Assembly: GCA_030512335.1 (NCBI GenBank)
Contig: JAULSU010000004.1
Coordinates: 3,410,001 to 3,474,000, forward strand
DNA length: 64,000 nucleotides
Reading direction: 5' to 3'
From: Immersiella caudata
Lineage: Eukaryota; Ascomycota; Sordariomycetes; Sordariales; Lasiosphaeriaceae
Shown here piece after piece: positions 45,501 through 56,236 of this stretch. The position numbers and the translations under genes were made by a program. Numbering within the stretch: the first letter of the stretch is position 1; the number at the start of each line of letters is the position of its first letter. The notes beneath the pieces were generated by a model that ran no database searches, was not told the origin of the DNA, and worked only from the letters and a program-made list of their open reading frames with translations.

Positions 45501-45701
45501 GACGGTCGACGAATATGACGGCGTCGGAGGGGGTCCGGTTGCGAGGGCGGGATTTGAGGGCTCGTCGATGCTGTTCCTTCGAGATGCCGACCGAGAGACG
45601 GTGATGATGGAAAAGCGCCTGGGCTGGGGCTCATAGCTCGGCATTTTGCTGGTGGCTTGCAGCTCCAATGATATCTGACGAAAGGGCCTACCGGAGGTCA
45701 T
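42523..45701 (-). CDS. Long disordered region fused to an alpha/beta-hydrolase (HSL-like) fold with Ser-to-Asp nucleophile change
   Basis: Two exons: 45701-43630 and 43576-42523, 1041 residues if the ATG at 45701 is used (45644 is a possible later start, MPSYEPQ). The intron has a GTACGT donor, CTAAC branch and TAG acceptor, and restores LPVRIFFPT. Residues 1 to about 640 are Ser/Thr/Pro/Glu-rich and disordered, with RS-type stretches. The C-terminal 380 residues are an HSL/GDXG-type hydrolase: oxyanion motif LHGGGFTVGS, acid in GAELDCLAHES, and His in VPDVVHGFD. The nucleophile elbow reads GFDAGANL, so the expected Ser of GxSxG is Asp. The enzyme may therefore be inactive as an esterase, or use Asp as nucleophile as in epoxide hydrolases and dehalogenases. 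No signal peptide. Alternatively these are two genes wrongly joined, but the frame-true intron argues against that. Confidence 0.75.
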
Positions 45702-47062
45702 TCATAATTATCGTCGATTGACCTTGCAGTCGGAGCTCGTTGGATTTTGAGCTCACTGCAAATGAAAGGTTTTGTTGGCTCGAGTTGGAGCTTCGATTTC
45801 GGCTGAAGTGTTCGTCTCATCGCAGCTTCCGCCATCTTGAAACGCTGTCGATCATGCATGATGCATCGACACGCGACCTGGCGCGTCGACGGCCAAGCAG
45901 CAATTGGCTTCCCTTCCAAGGGGCTGATCCGTCTGCAGGCTAATAGGCACGCCTCAGCGACCCGGAGGAGCCTTCCGACTCACCAGCGGGATCCTTTTCA
46001 GAGGTAATGAGTGGTGTCAGGACACCCTTCATTCCGGAGTGGTTGAGGGGCCGCCAAGAGTTACCCCAGGCGGTCCATTGCCGGAATGCGGTGCATGAAA
46101 GGTTGAACCGCAGAGTGGGCGACCCATGTTCTGTTTACCTAAGGCACACAAAAACCCTTTTTCACTTTGGTCAGCCTTTATGTAACATCCCATGCCCTCA
46201 ATCCAAGCCTGCAAGGTGTGCTTGCGCTGACTCATACAGCCTGTCGGCAGACTTGTTTTCTCACCCGCGTCGGGAACCCGCGGGCACCGCCAAGACTTGG
46301 CACCCACACCGAACTGTTTGCGGGGCCCCGCGGGGGCCGGACCCCACAAACGGCCGGGCCGGGAGTGGGCGCCGCCGGCCAAACTCATCGGTCACCGGTG
46401 GAATCATTTGAGGCGGACGTCTTCTGTTGACTTCGATCGGCGTCGAGAGTCGGGGCAACCCATCCCGGCTTTCACAAATGGTGAAACACTTGGCCTATGA
46501 CTTTTCCAAGTCGGCCATTACGTCACTGTTGGAAGACTGAGGGTCTCTTCAACAAATGTGGACATGATTGGCAGGTTGGCCGGCTTGCCTGATCATATTA
46601 TCATCACAAATGTTTTTCTTCTTCATTTTCTGGAAGAAACTATGGCGCATACCACGTTCGTTATCCGCGAGGTTACGGTTGGGTAGTGCGTATTCCGTAT
46701 TTTTTGCGCTGTGAAGGACCGCACAGGTTGCTCCGCACGCCGAGACGGGATGCAACCGACGGTCCAAGACCACCCCGCTGCGGCTTACCAATGACCGGTA
46801 TCCACTGAAATGCATCCTTACACAAGCACCCCTCACAAATATAGCAAAGGAAGATAAAATGAAGCATTCTCGCCCTCGTTATCGACTTCTACATTATCGA
46901 AGAAAAAACCATCACTCAACAATCAGCAGCAATTGACATCAACTGAACAGGACACTCTGAGCACTTACACCAACACACCAACCAAGCCCCTTCACATCAG
47001 CCATCAGTTTCAAGCCCTTTGGAACATCAGTCTTGGTCGAGCAAACGACAAACAGGCTCATC
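45702..47062. other. Divergent intergenic region
   Basis: 1.36 kb promoter region between the esterase-fusion gene (minus) and the reductase gene (plus). A very GC-rich, partly self-complementary stretch lies near 46321-46380. No gene seen. Confidence 0.5.
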
Positions 47063-48124
47063 ATGACCACCAACAACACCCTCATCTTCAAGAAAGCCCC
47101 CTCGGGGCCCCTCCCCACCCCCGGGGAACACATCGCCGTCGAATCCCGCCCCTTTGACCCCTCCAGCCCTCCTCCCACTGGGGGCATCACCCTTTCCATC
47201 CTCCTCGTCTCCCTCGACCCCTTCCTCACAGATCGCATCCGCGACCCCGCGGTCGAATCCTGGATCCCCGCCTACGACCTCAACGGCCCCATCACCAACG
47301 ACGGCATTGCCCGCGTGCTGAAATCCGACAGCCCCGCTTACAAAGCTGGCGATCTCGTCCTCGCGGATCTCCCCCTGGCTGAATTCGCTACCTTCACTGC
47401 CGAGGAAGTTACCTCGCGGGTGAAGAACGTCCTGGAAAATCCTCACAACTTTGAGGACTTATCTCTGTTCCTTGGCCCGTTGGGAATGACAGGGATAACG
47501 GCGTATTCCTCCCTCTTCGAGATCGGCAAGCCCAAGGCGGGAGAGACCATCTTCATCAGCAGCGCTTCCGGCGCGGTGGGTCAGATCGTGGGTCAGATTG
47601 CCAAGCGCGAGGGGCTCAAGGTTATCGGCTCGGTTGGAAGCGACGATAAGCTTGCGTACATTGTTGATGAGCTTGGCTTTGACGGGGGTTTCAACTATAA
47701 GAAGGAGAAGACGAAGGATGCGTTGGCGCGGCTGGCGCCGGAGGGGTTGGATATTTATTATGATAATGTGGGAGGGGAGCAGCTGGATGGGGCGATTTGG
47801 CATATCAAGGTCGGCGCGAGGATTGTGGTGTGCGGCATGATTACGCAGTACGGCAAGCCGCCCGAGGAGTGGACGGGAATCAAGAACTTGCTGTTGTTTT
47901 TGGAGAGGAGGGCCACGATGAGGTCGTTTTTGGTGTGGGATGAGGAGTTTGGGCCGAAGTATAAGGAGGCGCATTTTGAGAAGATGGGAAAGTGGTTGGC
48001 GGAGGGGAGTATCAAGGCGAAGTTTGCGATGACGGAAGGGGTGGAGAATTCCGCTGAGGGGTTGGTGGATCTCTTCAAGGGGAGGAATTTCGGGAAGGCG
48101 ATTTTGAGGGTGAAGAGGGAGTGA
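47063..48124 (+). CDS. NAD(P)H-dependent MDR-family reductase (leukotriene B4 12-hydroxydehydrogenase/alkenal reductase-like)
   Basis: A single-exon gene of 353 residues. The N-terminal GroES-like part has LVSLDPFLTDRIRDP, and the nucleotide-binding fold contains FISSASGAVGQIVGQIAK with its AxxGxxG loop. YYDNVGGEQLDGAI and VVCGMITQYGK are characteristic of the double-bond reductase branch of medium-chain dehydrogenases. There are no zinc-ligand cysteines, as expected for this zinc-free branch. Members reduce alpha,beta-unsaturated ketones and aldehydes with NADPH, often in detoxification of reactive carbonyls. Cytosolic. The ATG at 47063 is chosen because the frame upstream has no ATG. Confidence 0.9.
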   Translation: MTTNNTLIFKKAPSGPLPTPGEHIAVESRPFDPSSPPPTGGITLSILLVSLDPFLTDRIRDPAVESWIPAYDLNGPITNDGIARVLKSDSPAYKAGDLVLADLPLAEFATFTAEEVTSRVKNVLENPHNFEDLSLFLGPLGMTGITAYSSLFEIGKPKAGETIFISSASGAVGQIVGQIAKREGLKVIGSVGSDDKLAYIVDELGFDGGFNYKKEKTKDALARLAPEGLDIYYDNVGGEQLDGAIWHIKVGARIVVCGMITQYGKPPEEWTGIKNLLLFLERRATMRSFLVWDEEFGPKYKEAHFEKMGKWLAEGSIKAKFAMTEGVENSAEGLVDLFKGRNFGKAILRVKRE

Positions 48125-48670
48125 GCGGCAAGGGGGGGGTAGGGGTGTTGCTGAGGACGTGGCAATTGGAGAGGGAGGAGTAAGTTCCATTACAGGCTCA
48201 GTTCAAGTTTTACCCTCAAATAGACTGGCGTAGTTAGCTAGATTTTACTTTGCATGGCTTTCAACTTCCATATTCTTTCCCCTGAACGCATTTATGGTCA
48301 AAGACGACAGCGTTAACTGACAGCAAATGATGCTTTCCTTTTATCGTGTCCATGTCTTTGCAGGAAATAAAATCCCCTGTTCAATGTCTGGCCGCGTTTC
48401 CTTGACCGCGGGGCAATGTTACACGAGAAGGAAGAAGGATCCGAGATGTGTCATTCGAGGAAAGAACGCTTTGGCTGCAATGACGAAACAGACCCACCAT
48501 CGGCCGGAATATAACAGGCAACAGTTGCTCAAATAGCGACCTCTCAATCAACACCTAATATTTTCCAGTTGCTCGGATTTGCACGACAAAACTGCTTGAA
48601 TCTGATTTTTGCTTGACAGGTTCTCCTTTCCCTCGATCAACTCTTCAACTCAGCGAGCCAGCGATCCGAT
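48125..48670. other. Intergenic
   Basis: Between two plus-strand genes. A frame at 48327-48536 is open but unremarkable. No gene called. Confidence 0.5.
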
Positions 48671-49226
48671 ATGGAGACGCACGCGATTTGCCTTGTCGAC
48701 GAGGTACCAACTGAGGTAAGGTACCTGCCGATTATTCAAGACAGCAGAAAATGTTGCTGACACGATCCAGGTTGTGGACCGCCTTCTCGCCGCCGCCTAC
48801 GCCAGGAGCGAGGAGCTGGCACCCGGAAGCTCGCAATACTTGGTGGTGGTTGGGTCAGAGAATGGCGAAGTGGACAAGTTCATCGGAATGACGCCAAGAA
48901 TGGTCTCGCAGCAGCTTGGCCCCGAGCACACGCTTTTTCTTATCCTGGACGCCCGCTCGGCCCAGGACGACACGGCTCTGCTTGTTGTTCGCGGTAACCG
49001 CTACGACATCAACAAAGACGACAGCGACGACGTCGAGACAGTGCGAATTGGTTTCGCCGAGACGCAATGCACAATTACCACGTTGGAGATGGGCTGCGGC
49101 GGATTCCCAGAGCTCCAGGACATTGCGCGCTCCGAAGACGGGGTGCTCCGCCACACTAAGCCAACACAGAAGGGAGGAGCTGCTCCTCGGATGCAACTGG
49201 GGGGTTCAAGTGATGGAGATCAGTAG
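48671..49226 (+). CDS. Hypothetical protein, 166 residues
   Basis: Two exons, 48671-48715 and 48771-49226, joined across a 55-nt intron (GTAAGG donor, GCTGAC branch, CCAG acceptor). The joined start reads METHAICLVDEVPTEVVDRL. The rest has a compact alternating hydrophobic pattern (YLVVVGSENGEVDKFIG, LFLILDARSAQDDTALLVV, VRIGFAETQCTITTLEMG) and a Gly/Lys-rich tail. There is no signal peptide or membrane segment. I do not recognise the family; it looks like a small folded alpha/beta cytosolic protein. Confidence 0.65.
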
Positions 49227-49746
49227 CTTTATCAACACAATAAGTCCATTGCGGGAATAGGCGATGCGATGCGAGCAATTCAAAAGTCAATTCCACAAGG
49301 TTGGTTGGGGGGGGGGGGGTGGGGGTGGCTCGGCCCTCGTCTGCCCTGGTTTGCAGCACAGTTGTGGCGAAGCAGCAACACTCGGTTTTTATGAAGGGGA
49401 GGGTGATAAGAACGCGGACCAATAACACGCCGGTCAGATCGAGGGGGTGCTTGCAACGCGATTTTCAATTGGATGGGCGCTGCACCCCAAACCGAATGCA
49501 ACCATCTTGATGGTTCGCTACCAGGCAGGCACGGGACCTTTACCACACAGACGATAATCCCTACAGGGATATCACCATCACAACCGATGGCGTTGATGCT
49601 GGGCGGCTGGCGCTGCGTGCCTACCTCATTTAAGGCGGAGAATGCCACAGCACCGTTGGACTGGCCACTCACTGCCTCTCTACGCTCATTCGACCGACAA
49701 CATGCCACATCCGCGTTAACGTCAACACCGAGAACTACCCTCAGAA
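49227..49746. other. Intergenic
   Basis: Between two plus-strand genes. It contains a G-rich run (13 G residues within 49308-49326). No gene seen. Confidence 0.5.
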
Positions 49747-51805
49747 ATGGAGAGTGCTTCGCCTTCGAGCGTCCCCGAAGGCCCAGTAAGCCAGCCTACA
49801 CCAAGGCTGTCACCACGCCCTGTAGCTCCATCGAGTCCTGATATCGCGCCTCATGGGACAAGCAATGACCTGCTGCAACCTATCCCCTCGGCGAGAGCCT
49901 CCCAAAGTTCAAGGGACCGGTCAGGCCACAGGAGCTCCCTAAGCGTCAACACGATCACGACCAGGAGATTCCTGCCCCGTCCGCTTCACAGATGGGAATC
50001 GCCCCTTCTCATCATTGGCTTCTTCGTCTTGGGCTTGGTTTGCAGCATCTCGCACTGCGTCTTCTATGCTTCACTTGACGGCACCATTGTGCCGGATGGC
50101 GGGCAGCAGGAAAATAATCTTAGGTGAGTGCCATCCGTTGTGAGGAGATCCCCTGACATGAGACTGAGCACTTGACACCAGAGTCGGCACAGCTATGGCT
50201 TTCTTGGCACAAATCACCTTTACAGCAAGCGTCTGGCAGACTTATGACCAGCAGATTTGGCGACACTTGGACAAACCTTTGAGCATGGTCACGCTCAATG
50301 ACATATTCGGCGCTCAGTCATCTCTCCTGTCATACCTAAATGTGGATTTCCTGAAAAGGTTCCCTCTTGGGTATTTCATGGGCCTGTTTGCTTGGTGGGT
50401 CTTTTGGTTTTTGAGAAAGTCGGTGCTGGAAACAATCTGACTTCATCTCAGGTCCCTAATCTTGCCCCCATTCTTCACGCCTGGTACTCTCTCCGTCTAC
50501 GAAAGCACCAATGAGGTTGTGTCCACCCGGCTAGTGCCCTACCCTGGGATAGCCCACAGCACAAATGGCCATTTCTTTTCGTTTTCTCCGTCATACGAAG
50601 GAGACCGCTTCAACTTCAGGGATGTCCAGACGCGGGTTTTCAGCGGCCCTAGAAGTATTCTAGCTTTGCTTACGACTGCAACCGCATCACAGGCCGGGAT
50701 ACTGTCTCTCCCGAGACCGGCGAACCACTCCTCTTACACAATCAGCTTCTTTGGTCCTTCTGTACAGTGTACGGAAGCAAACGCAACCACGAAGGGGTGG
50801 ATCGACCAAGCAGTTGCTGCAGAGATGGAGAGGTCAGTGACAGAAACTACTCGGCAGGTTGAAACGGCGTACCACGCCTATGTCCCCGCGGCTGCCCCTG
50901 ACCACAATGCCGCAGGTCAAGCAGACGTGCGATTCCAATCACCGGCCAACGCAACGAACGAGTTGTGGATGCGTTTCGAGCGTTACAAGAACTCAACCGA
51001 CAGGATTTGCGATCGCGACAAACACCACTACGTGTGCAGCCTTTGGAACTCCACCTACCAGTTGACCCTAAACTGGGAGAACAACTTCCAGAACGTGTCT
51101 GGAAGCTCGACACCCCTGCATATGGTCGCATACCCGCCGGTCGACCCGGCCAACACCACGACAGAAATGACCCAACATGCCTATTCGGCCTTCTTTTGGG
51201 CTCTCGCCGACCAGCTCGTTGGAAGTTTTGGCCGCTACGCAGAGAGGCTACCGAATGGCTCGGAGAGGTACTTCCCGTTGATTCGTTCTCCGATCCAACA
51301 CAACTCACTTTTGGGTTCCTCGGATCTCAACGTGTTTTTCGATTACAACGAAGAAAACGATGCTTGCGAAAGACCGTACGAGAGTCTCTCGGCGCAAAGG
51401 CAGCAAGACATTGATCGATCACGGGGTCGAAAGTTGCCGGAGCTGGTCGAGGAACTCGCCTTTAACTCGACGATTAGCCTGATCCATAACGATCTATTGA
51501 CGTAAGTTTACCTCTACATATAACTTTGAATGCCAGCTAATGAGTTTGAAAGGAACAAAACGGAGAGGCCTGTGACGGAGTGGCAGGACGTCAACCGCTA
51601 CGGTTACAACCCCTACGGCTTGTGGATTCCATATGCCCTTGCCTCATTATTCACCTTTCTGACGGTTATAATCGGAACCATTGCATTCTTCTCGGACGGT
51701 GCAGAGCCAAAACCTGGACATAAGTTCCAAGACATTGTCGGAGCAGTCGAGCGGAGAGAGATTCTTATTCTTGCCGATCTGCAGCCACGGGCTGAAGGGA
51801 CTTGA
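49747..51805 (+). CDS. Multi-pass fungal membrane protein with a large extracellular loop
   Basis: Four exons: 49747-50123, 50182-50394, 50452-51501 and 51553-51805, total 630 residues. The N-terminus (about 80 residues) is Ser/Pro-rich and cytoplasmic in character. Membrane helices: LLIIGFFVLGLVCSISHCVF (exon 1), a second near MAFLAQITFTASVWQTY, a third around GYFMGLFAWSLILPPFF across an intron, and a fourth near the end (PYALASLFTFLTVIIGTIAF). Between helices 3 and 4 is a loop of about 380 residues with many N-glycosylation sites (NHSS, NATT, NSTY, NVSG, NGSE) and several cysteines. This topology is that of a fungal-specific membrane family of unknown function. Role unknown; a cell-surface protein is likely. 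Confidence 0.8.
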
Positions 51806-52189
51806 CTATTGGCCCTCGGGTTCGTCATGTTCTGCATCGCGAACACCACGCTCCCGACTTCTATTCCCGAAACTGTTCCAGTCACTCTGCCGTGGATGGA
51901 GATCGGAGCGGGCGAGCTGCCTAAACTGGGGTGCAAATGGCTAAACTCGGAAGCCATCGAAGTCACAACGCAATCAATCTCCGCAGCGGGGCAACCAGTC
52001 ACATTCATCGTACCCCTGGCCAAAATATGGTTATTTGCAGTTAAAGCGAACCACTCAAGCTTTTGAGGCTCCTTCGACCTTCCGGCCAGGAACCCCTTAA
52101 AGCTCTCTGTCTCGGCATCGCCTGTTAACGCCGCTCTCGTCAAAGTTGACCATCGAACTCAAGAGTTGATACCTGATCTCAGCAGCAGA
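51806..52189. other. Intergenic
   Basis: Short gap between two plus-strand genes. A frame 51809-52066 starts with a non-ATG codon and has a hydrophobic start, but I cannot support it as a gene. Confidence 0.45.
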
Positions 52190-52960
52190 ATGGCTCGTTT
52201 ACTTACTCTCCTAGCCGTTGCTGCTGTCGCCTCGGCTGAATGCACCCGGGAAGGACTCCTTGCGGCTGCCAACAGCTACGTGGCAGCGATCACGGCCGGA
52301 AAGCTTGATGGGCTCAAGCTTTCATCCACCAATTTCACGTACATGGAGAACAACAAGAAAGCCGACCTCGCCAAGTCCGGTGTGCTCGCCCAGCCCCTGA
52401 AAATTGATCTCACCCGGTCCACGGCGGATGTTATCAGCTGTGCCAGCTACACCCTCATCGTGTCCACGAGCGGCACCAAGCCCTACATCCTGGCCACGCA
52501 ACTCCGTCACCCCGGGGATGACACCACCACCATCACCCTCGTTGATACCATCGCCGCTACCACGGGCTCCCTCTTCTTCAACGCCGCGAAGACCTTGGGA
52601 CACCTCAAGGCGCAGAACTGGGGACCCATCCCTGAAGCCGAACGTCCCAGCCGCGAACTTCTGAAGAAGTACGGCGACGCCTACCTCGACATGTGGACCG
52701 ACAAGGACGCAGCAGGGAGCATCCAATGGGGAGCAGACTGTGAGCGGGTGGAAGGATCGCAGTTTACGAAGCCGTGCGGTGTCCAGCTTCCCAGAGGTGG
52801 AAGTACCAAGCCGAATGGTATGCGGAGATATGTAATCGATGAGACGGTTGGTTCGGTGGATATCTTGTGTTCGTTTGACTCGATTGGGAACTATCCTGAT
52901 AGTCATGAGTTTCGGTTGGAGGGGGGGAAGGTTAAGTATGTTCATACGGTGACGGTTTGA
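52190..52960 (+). CDS. Secreted DUF8021-like protein
   Basis: A single exon of 256 residues. Residues 1-16 are a signal peptide (MARLLTLLAVAAVASA, cleavage before ECTRE). The mature chain has CTREGLLAAANSYVAA, NFTYMENNKKADL and LAQPLKIDLTRS, which match fungal secreted proteins grouped as DUF8021. It has a few cysteines that could pair and at least one N-glycosylation site (NFT). The predicted fold is compact. Function unknown; members occur in biomass-degrading and pathogenic fungi. No linker or carbohydrate-binding module. Confidence 0.8.
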   Translation: MARLLTLLAVAAVASAECTREGLLAAANSYVAAITAGKLDGLKLSSTNFTYMENNKKADLAKSGVLAQPLKIDLTRSTADVISCASYTLIVSTSGTKPYILATQLRHPGDDTTTITLVDTIAATTGSLFFNAAKTLGHLKAQNWGPIPEAERPSRELLKKYGDAYLDMWTDKDAAGSIQWGADCERVEGSQFTKPCGVQLPRGGSTKPNGMRRYVIDETVGSVDILCSFDSIGNYPDSHEFRLEGGKVKYVHTVTV

Positions 52961-53483
52961 GGGACGAAGTTGGGGGCGATCCCTGGATATTCGGAAAGAA
53001 ATACAAATTGGGCAAATCAGACAAAGTCATTGTCAGCAACATCCTCCGCAAGCAGCAGCGCAACAACATTGACCAAAAGCAAGCCGACCAGATGAAGAAC
53101 TTGGATAGAATGGTAGTTGGAGACAAAAATTTTATATCATTCGTTGCTGCGGGCGCATCTGAGGTGAGCATCAAGCCCCTTCATACCAACCGCCACGCCG
53201 ATCCGATTTTTCTTTCGCCCCTCAGTGTCACACTGCCCGTCTCCCTTCCGCCAGTAGTTCTACCATTCGCCGAGTGAAGTTGATGATGTGCAACTGATGA
53301 AAGGGTGTTGGAGGTTGCAGATGGCAACTCTGACGCAGCCTTGGAGGCACGCCATGCTCTGAACACCTCATTGACGAAGGTCAGTACGTGAAGCACAAGT
53401 AGTCGGGATATCAGGTTCTGGGTAAGCAATTACACACCTCGAGGTACACAAGATACCAAACATCCTGGATGTCCAAGTACCTT
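52961..53483. other. Intergenic, convergent
   Basis: Between the DUF8021-like gene (plus) and a possible minus-strand exon. No gene seen. Confidence 0.45.
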
Positions 53484-53770
53484 TCACTCCTCCATCTCTG
53501 TCTCCTTGTTGGTGTTGTTGTTGGGCTGCTTGGCAAGCACCTTCTTGTACACCTTCTTGAGCACCTTCTTGACGTTGCTCTTGGCCTTTGTGGCCTTCTT
53601 GACCCCCTCCCTGGCCGTGGTCGCCTTCTTGGCCTTTGGCTCCTCCTTGATCTCGCCTGACTCGGTCCAAAGGGTGGTCGGGTCAAGCGAAGCCTCACGC
53701 TTCGACCAATTGACGCTGTAGGGGTCAAGAATGGGCTCGCTGAACTTTGGGTACGGACGCGCGCTTGGGC
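53484..53770 (-). CDS. Possible 3' exon of a small Lys-rich protein
   Basis: On the minus strand a frame ends at 53484 with a protein-like stretch: LDPYSVNWSKREASLDP, LWTESGEIKEEPKAKK, then a Lys-rich basic tail ending in NKETEMEE. Upstream the same frame runs on to 54038, but there it lies antisense to the kinase relic and looks less protein-like. I cannot find a supported start or upstream exon, so the left-to-right limits are approximate. Composition suggests a nucleic-acid-binding or nucleolar tail. Low confidence. Confidence 0.3.
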
Positions 53771-53795
53771 ACACCCCAACTTTGGCACGTAAACT

Positions 53796-54240
53796 GTGCA
53801 ACACACGAACAACACTGGCACGCCAAAATATGGATCGCCTGAAAGTGAGAATGGAGCAGGACCGCTCAACGGCGCTCTTCGGCGACAACCCCCTCCTCCG
53901 CGGCAGCCTGCGCCTCATCCCGAAGGCGATATCATTCATCACCGCCAACATCGCTACATTGTCCGGCACCGCAATGGTAATGGCGCAATCGTCACCAAAT
54001 ACACGACACACTCTCACGGTATAGGTGCGAACAACCACCCAAACGAAGCGTTGGTATTACGCTTTGTGAAAGAAAATACTACAATACCGGTTCCAAGCAT
54101 CATCAGCAGGTAACTGGGATCGCATTACCATGGATTACATCGAGGGTCCAACACTACAGCAGGCTTGGCCAACGCTTATAGACGAACAACGGTTAGGTAT
54201 CTGTCAGAAACGCTGCGCCACCGCTGTGATCACTGCCAGA
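53796..54240 (+). pseudogene. Relic of an aminoglycoside-phosphotransferase-like kinase gene
   Basis: A plus-strand frame contains HRYIVRHRNGNGAIVTKY and HPNEALVLRFVKENTTIPVP, typical of the N-lobe of fungal APH-like kinases. It stops at about 54113, but one frame on the homology resumes at once with ITMDYIEGPTLQQAWP, the next conserved block. After WPTLIDEQR the frame shifts back (TVRYLSETLR) and the homology then ends. The catalytic HGDL-type loop and everything downstream is missing. So the gene is both frameshifted (once by +1, once by -1) and truncated. The break is followed within 100 bp by hairpins and an (AATC)n run, suggesting an insertion or rearrangement. Confidence 0.65.
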
Positions 54241-54364
54241 GCAATCAGAAGAAAAAGGGTTGTAATTGGGTCTGTTCTCTGGCTCTCTGGCTCAGCCAGA
54301 GGGCCCTTCGGGCCCGGTTTCTTCCAGCTCTAGAAAACAAATTAATCAATCAATCAATCAATTA
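54241..54364 (+). mobile_element. Possible 3' end of a 5'-truncated non-LTR retroelement
   Basis: Two perfect hairpins lie side by side: CTCTGGCT/AGCCAGAG (54285-54301, 1-nt loop) and GGGCCC/GGGCCC with a TTC loop (54301-54315). After about 28 nt comes an AATC tetranucleotide run (54343-54364). A stem-loop followed by a short tandem repeat tail is how many LINE and SINE 3' ends look. It directly follows the truncated kinase relic. No reverse transcriptase is present, so this is only a candidate. Confidence 0.35.
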
Positions 54365-54682
54365 AACAGACTTGTGCAAACATGGCCTGTACTGCTCTGA
54401 GAGGTACGATGATTCTTGGGGTGCCACAGCCCTACCCCTCACAACATGAAGACTCACGTCATCTACATGGCCACAGCGTACCAAAGAATGTTGTCACAAG
54501 CAAGGGGGAAACAGTTGAATGGGTTTGTGTCGGCATTTTTTGTAGAGCTCTGCTCACTGTATTTCTCAAAACGCCAGTAAGGTAGTCGTTGTATTTTCTC
54601 GCCCACTGCAGTAGAAAAAAAGTGTCACTTTGTCAAAGGACATTCGTCGCCAGTCTGGATGCATACATGTAGCACCTAGACT
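54365..54682. other. Intergenic
   Basis: About 320 bp downstream of the AATC run and of the minus-strand GPI-type gene. No gene seen. Confidence 0.45.
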
Positions 54683-55713
54683 TCACATAAGCCAGGCAAC
54701 CCAGAACGTGACAAGATACAACACAATGACGCCACCGCGGCCGGACAACCGCGGAGGGGATTCTCCCGTCTCCGGCTTCCCTGTGGCTGCTGTTCCGATG
54801 ACTGCAACCGACGTGGGATCAGCGGTCTTGGTTGCCAAGTCATTGAGTGTCTGGCCGACGTTCGAGAATGGAAAAACACTCAGAGCCGTGGAAAGGTCCA
54901 AAGAGGCATGCGTGGTCTAGAGGTAGAACTAGTTAGTAGCGGTATAAATCCCGACCACCCAAGCTGGGCGGGCATATCGACAGGTGCACCAACCATGCCA
55001 GACTGAAACCCAGGGCACACCGAATAGCCCGGGATATCCTCGGTCTGGACGTTCTCCATTGCGCATTTTCTGCCACCATCATACCAGCAAGACGAATAGA
55101 GTGATGTGATCTTGGGTCGACAGACGCAGGACACAAACTCAACGGCGGCTGTGACCGAAGTGGAGCACTTTTTGGTCTCGTAGACGGCACTCTCGCACAC
55201 TTTCTCGTACTTTGCGCAGTCGTTAGGGTTCCATGTCGTGGTGATGGAAGCGAGGGGTGGTGTCGTGACAGAGGGTAGCCGTATGTCGCAGTATGAATGC
55301 CACTGGGCCATGGCCTGGTCGAAATAGCTGTCGTAGGTGTCCTCTTGGAGGCAAAGTCGGAATTCATTTTCACACCTAAGAAGTCGCGACATCCTGTGAG
55401 CATGGTCCAGGCAATGCAGGTAGACTCGGGAAGCGACATAAGACGAGGGTGAAAGGAGTGAGCGGGCCAGTTCTTACTCTCGAACCGAATTGAACAGCGC
55501 TTGCGTGCAAAGGCAGTCGAGCTGAGCCGAGTCCGAGGCCTTGGAAAGGCATTCAGTCTGCTTAGCAACAAAGGCAGAGCAGGCTTTCAAAGACGCAATG
55601 CCCCCAAAGCAACCTTCAGCCGAGGGTATGGTGGGGATAGTTACGGAGGAAGTCACGGTGGCGGCCTGAGCTCCAGCAAAGCCCGCTAGTGTAGTAAAAA
55701 TGATCGACTTCAT
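54683..55713 (-). CDS. Secreted Cys-rich, probably GPI-anchored protein
   Basis: Three exons: 55713-55478, 55393-54994 and 54916-54683, total 289 residues. Residues 1-17 are a signal peptide (MKSIIFTTLAGFAGAQA). The mature part has many spaced cysteines (GCFGG, KACSAF, TECLSK, DCLCTQ, LRCENEFRLC, then NPNDCAKYEKVC and SCVCRPK). The last exon ends in a small-residue region and a hydrophobic tail (VIVLYLVTFWVAWLM), as in GPI-anchor signals. The second intron uses a weak GTTGGT donor with a clear CTAAC branch and CTAG acceptor; if unspliced the protein would end earlier without the hydrophobic tail. Family unknown; likely wall or membrane surface. Confidence 0.65.
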
Positions 55714-56236
55714 TGTGCAACGATATTGTGTGCCGGGTTGGAAGAACCCCAGTTACAAAATGGACTCGTTTCCTCTTTTCTTTTCTCTTCAGCTGCTAGG
55801 TTTCCAGGGCCTTTTTCCTTCCGTCCCAAAAGCGTGGTTGTGCAGCCTGCGGCTCCACGTGGTCTGATGCACTTGCCATCAACTTGGGCGGGTGGTGTGA
55901 CATTCTGGAGCAGCTGAAAAGTGCAGGCGCCACCCTGCAGCTGGGGACGCCCAGAAGAACTGGTCAGAACGCCTGGCAAAAAGAAAAGCCCGCGAACGAA
56001 GATTGGAGGTTATCAACCTACCCGGATTTGCCACCATCAGATGTTCTGGAGCTGATACAGCGACCAGATGTGTCATTCACACTTAGTGTGCGACGCGGGG
56101 CGCCGCGCCCAGCCGACACGTCGAGATGATTAGGTATGTACTGATCGACAGCAGAAATGCCTGACCTTAGCAGAGCAAGATCTCCTGGAAGTTGGCCAAA
56201 AACCAGCGTGTCTTTTTCCGGGCACGATCCATCTCA
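55714..56236. other. Divergent intergenic region
   Basis: Promoter region between the GPI-type gene (minus) and the DUF3433-like gene (plus). No gene seen. Confidence 0.5.

Noticed and set aside
45179..45604. Plus-strand frames within the esterase-fusion gene
   Set aside because: Antisense shadows of a long low-complexity coding exon.
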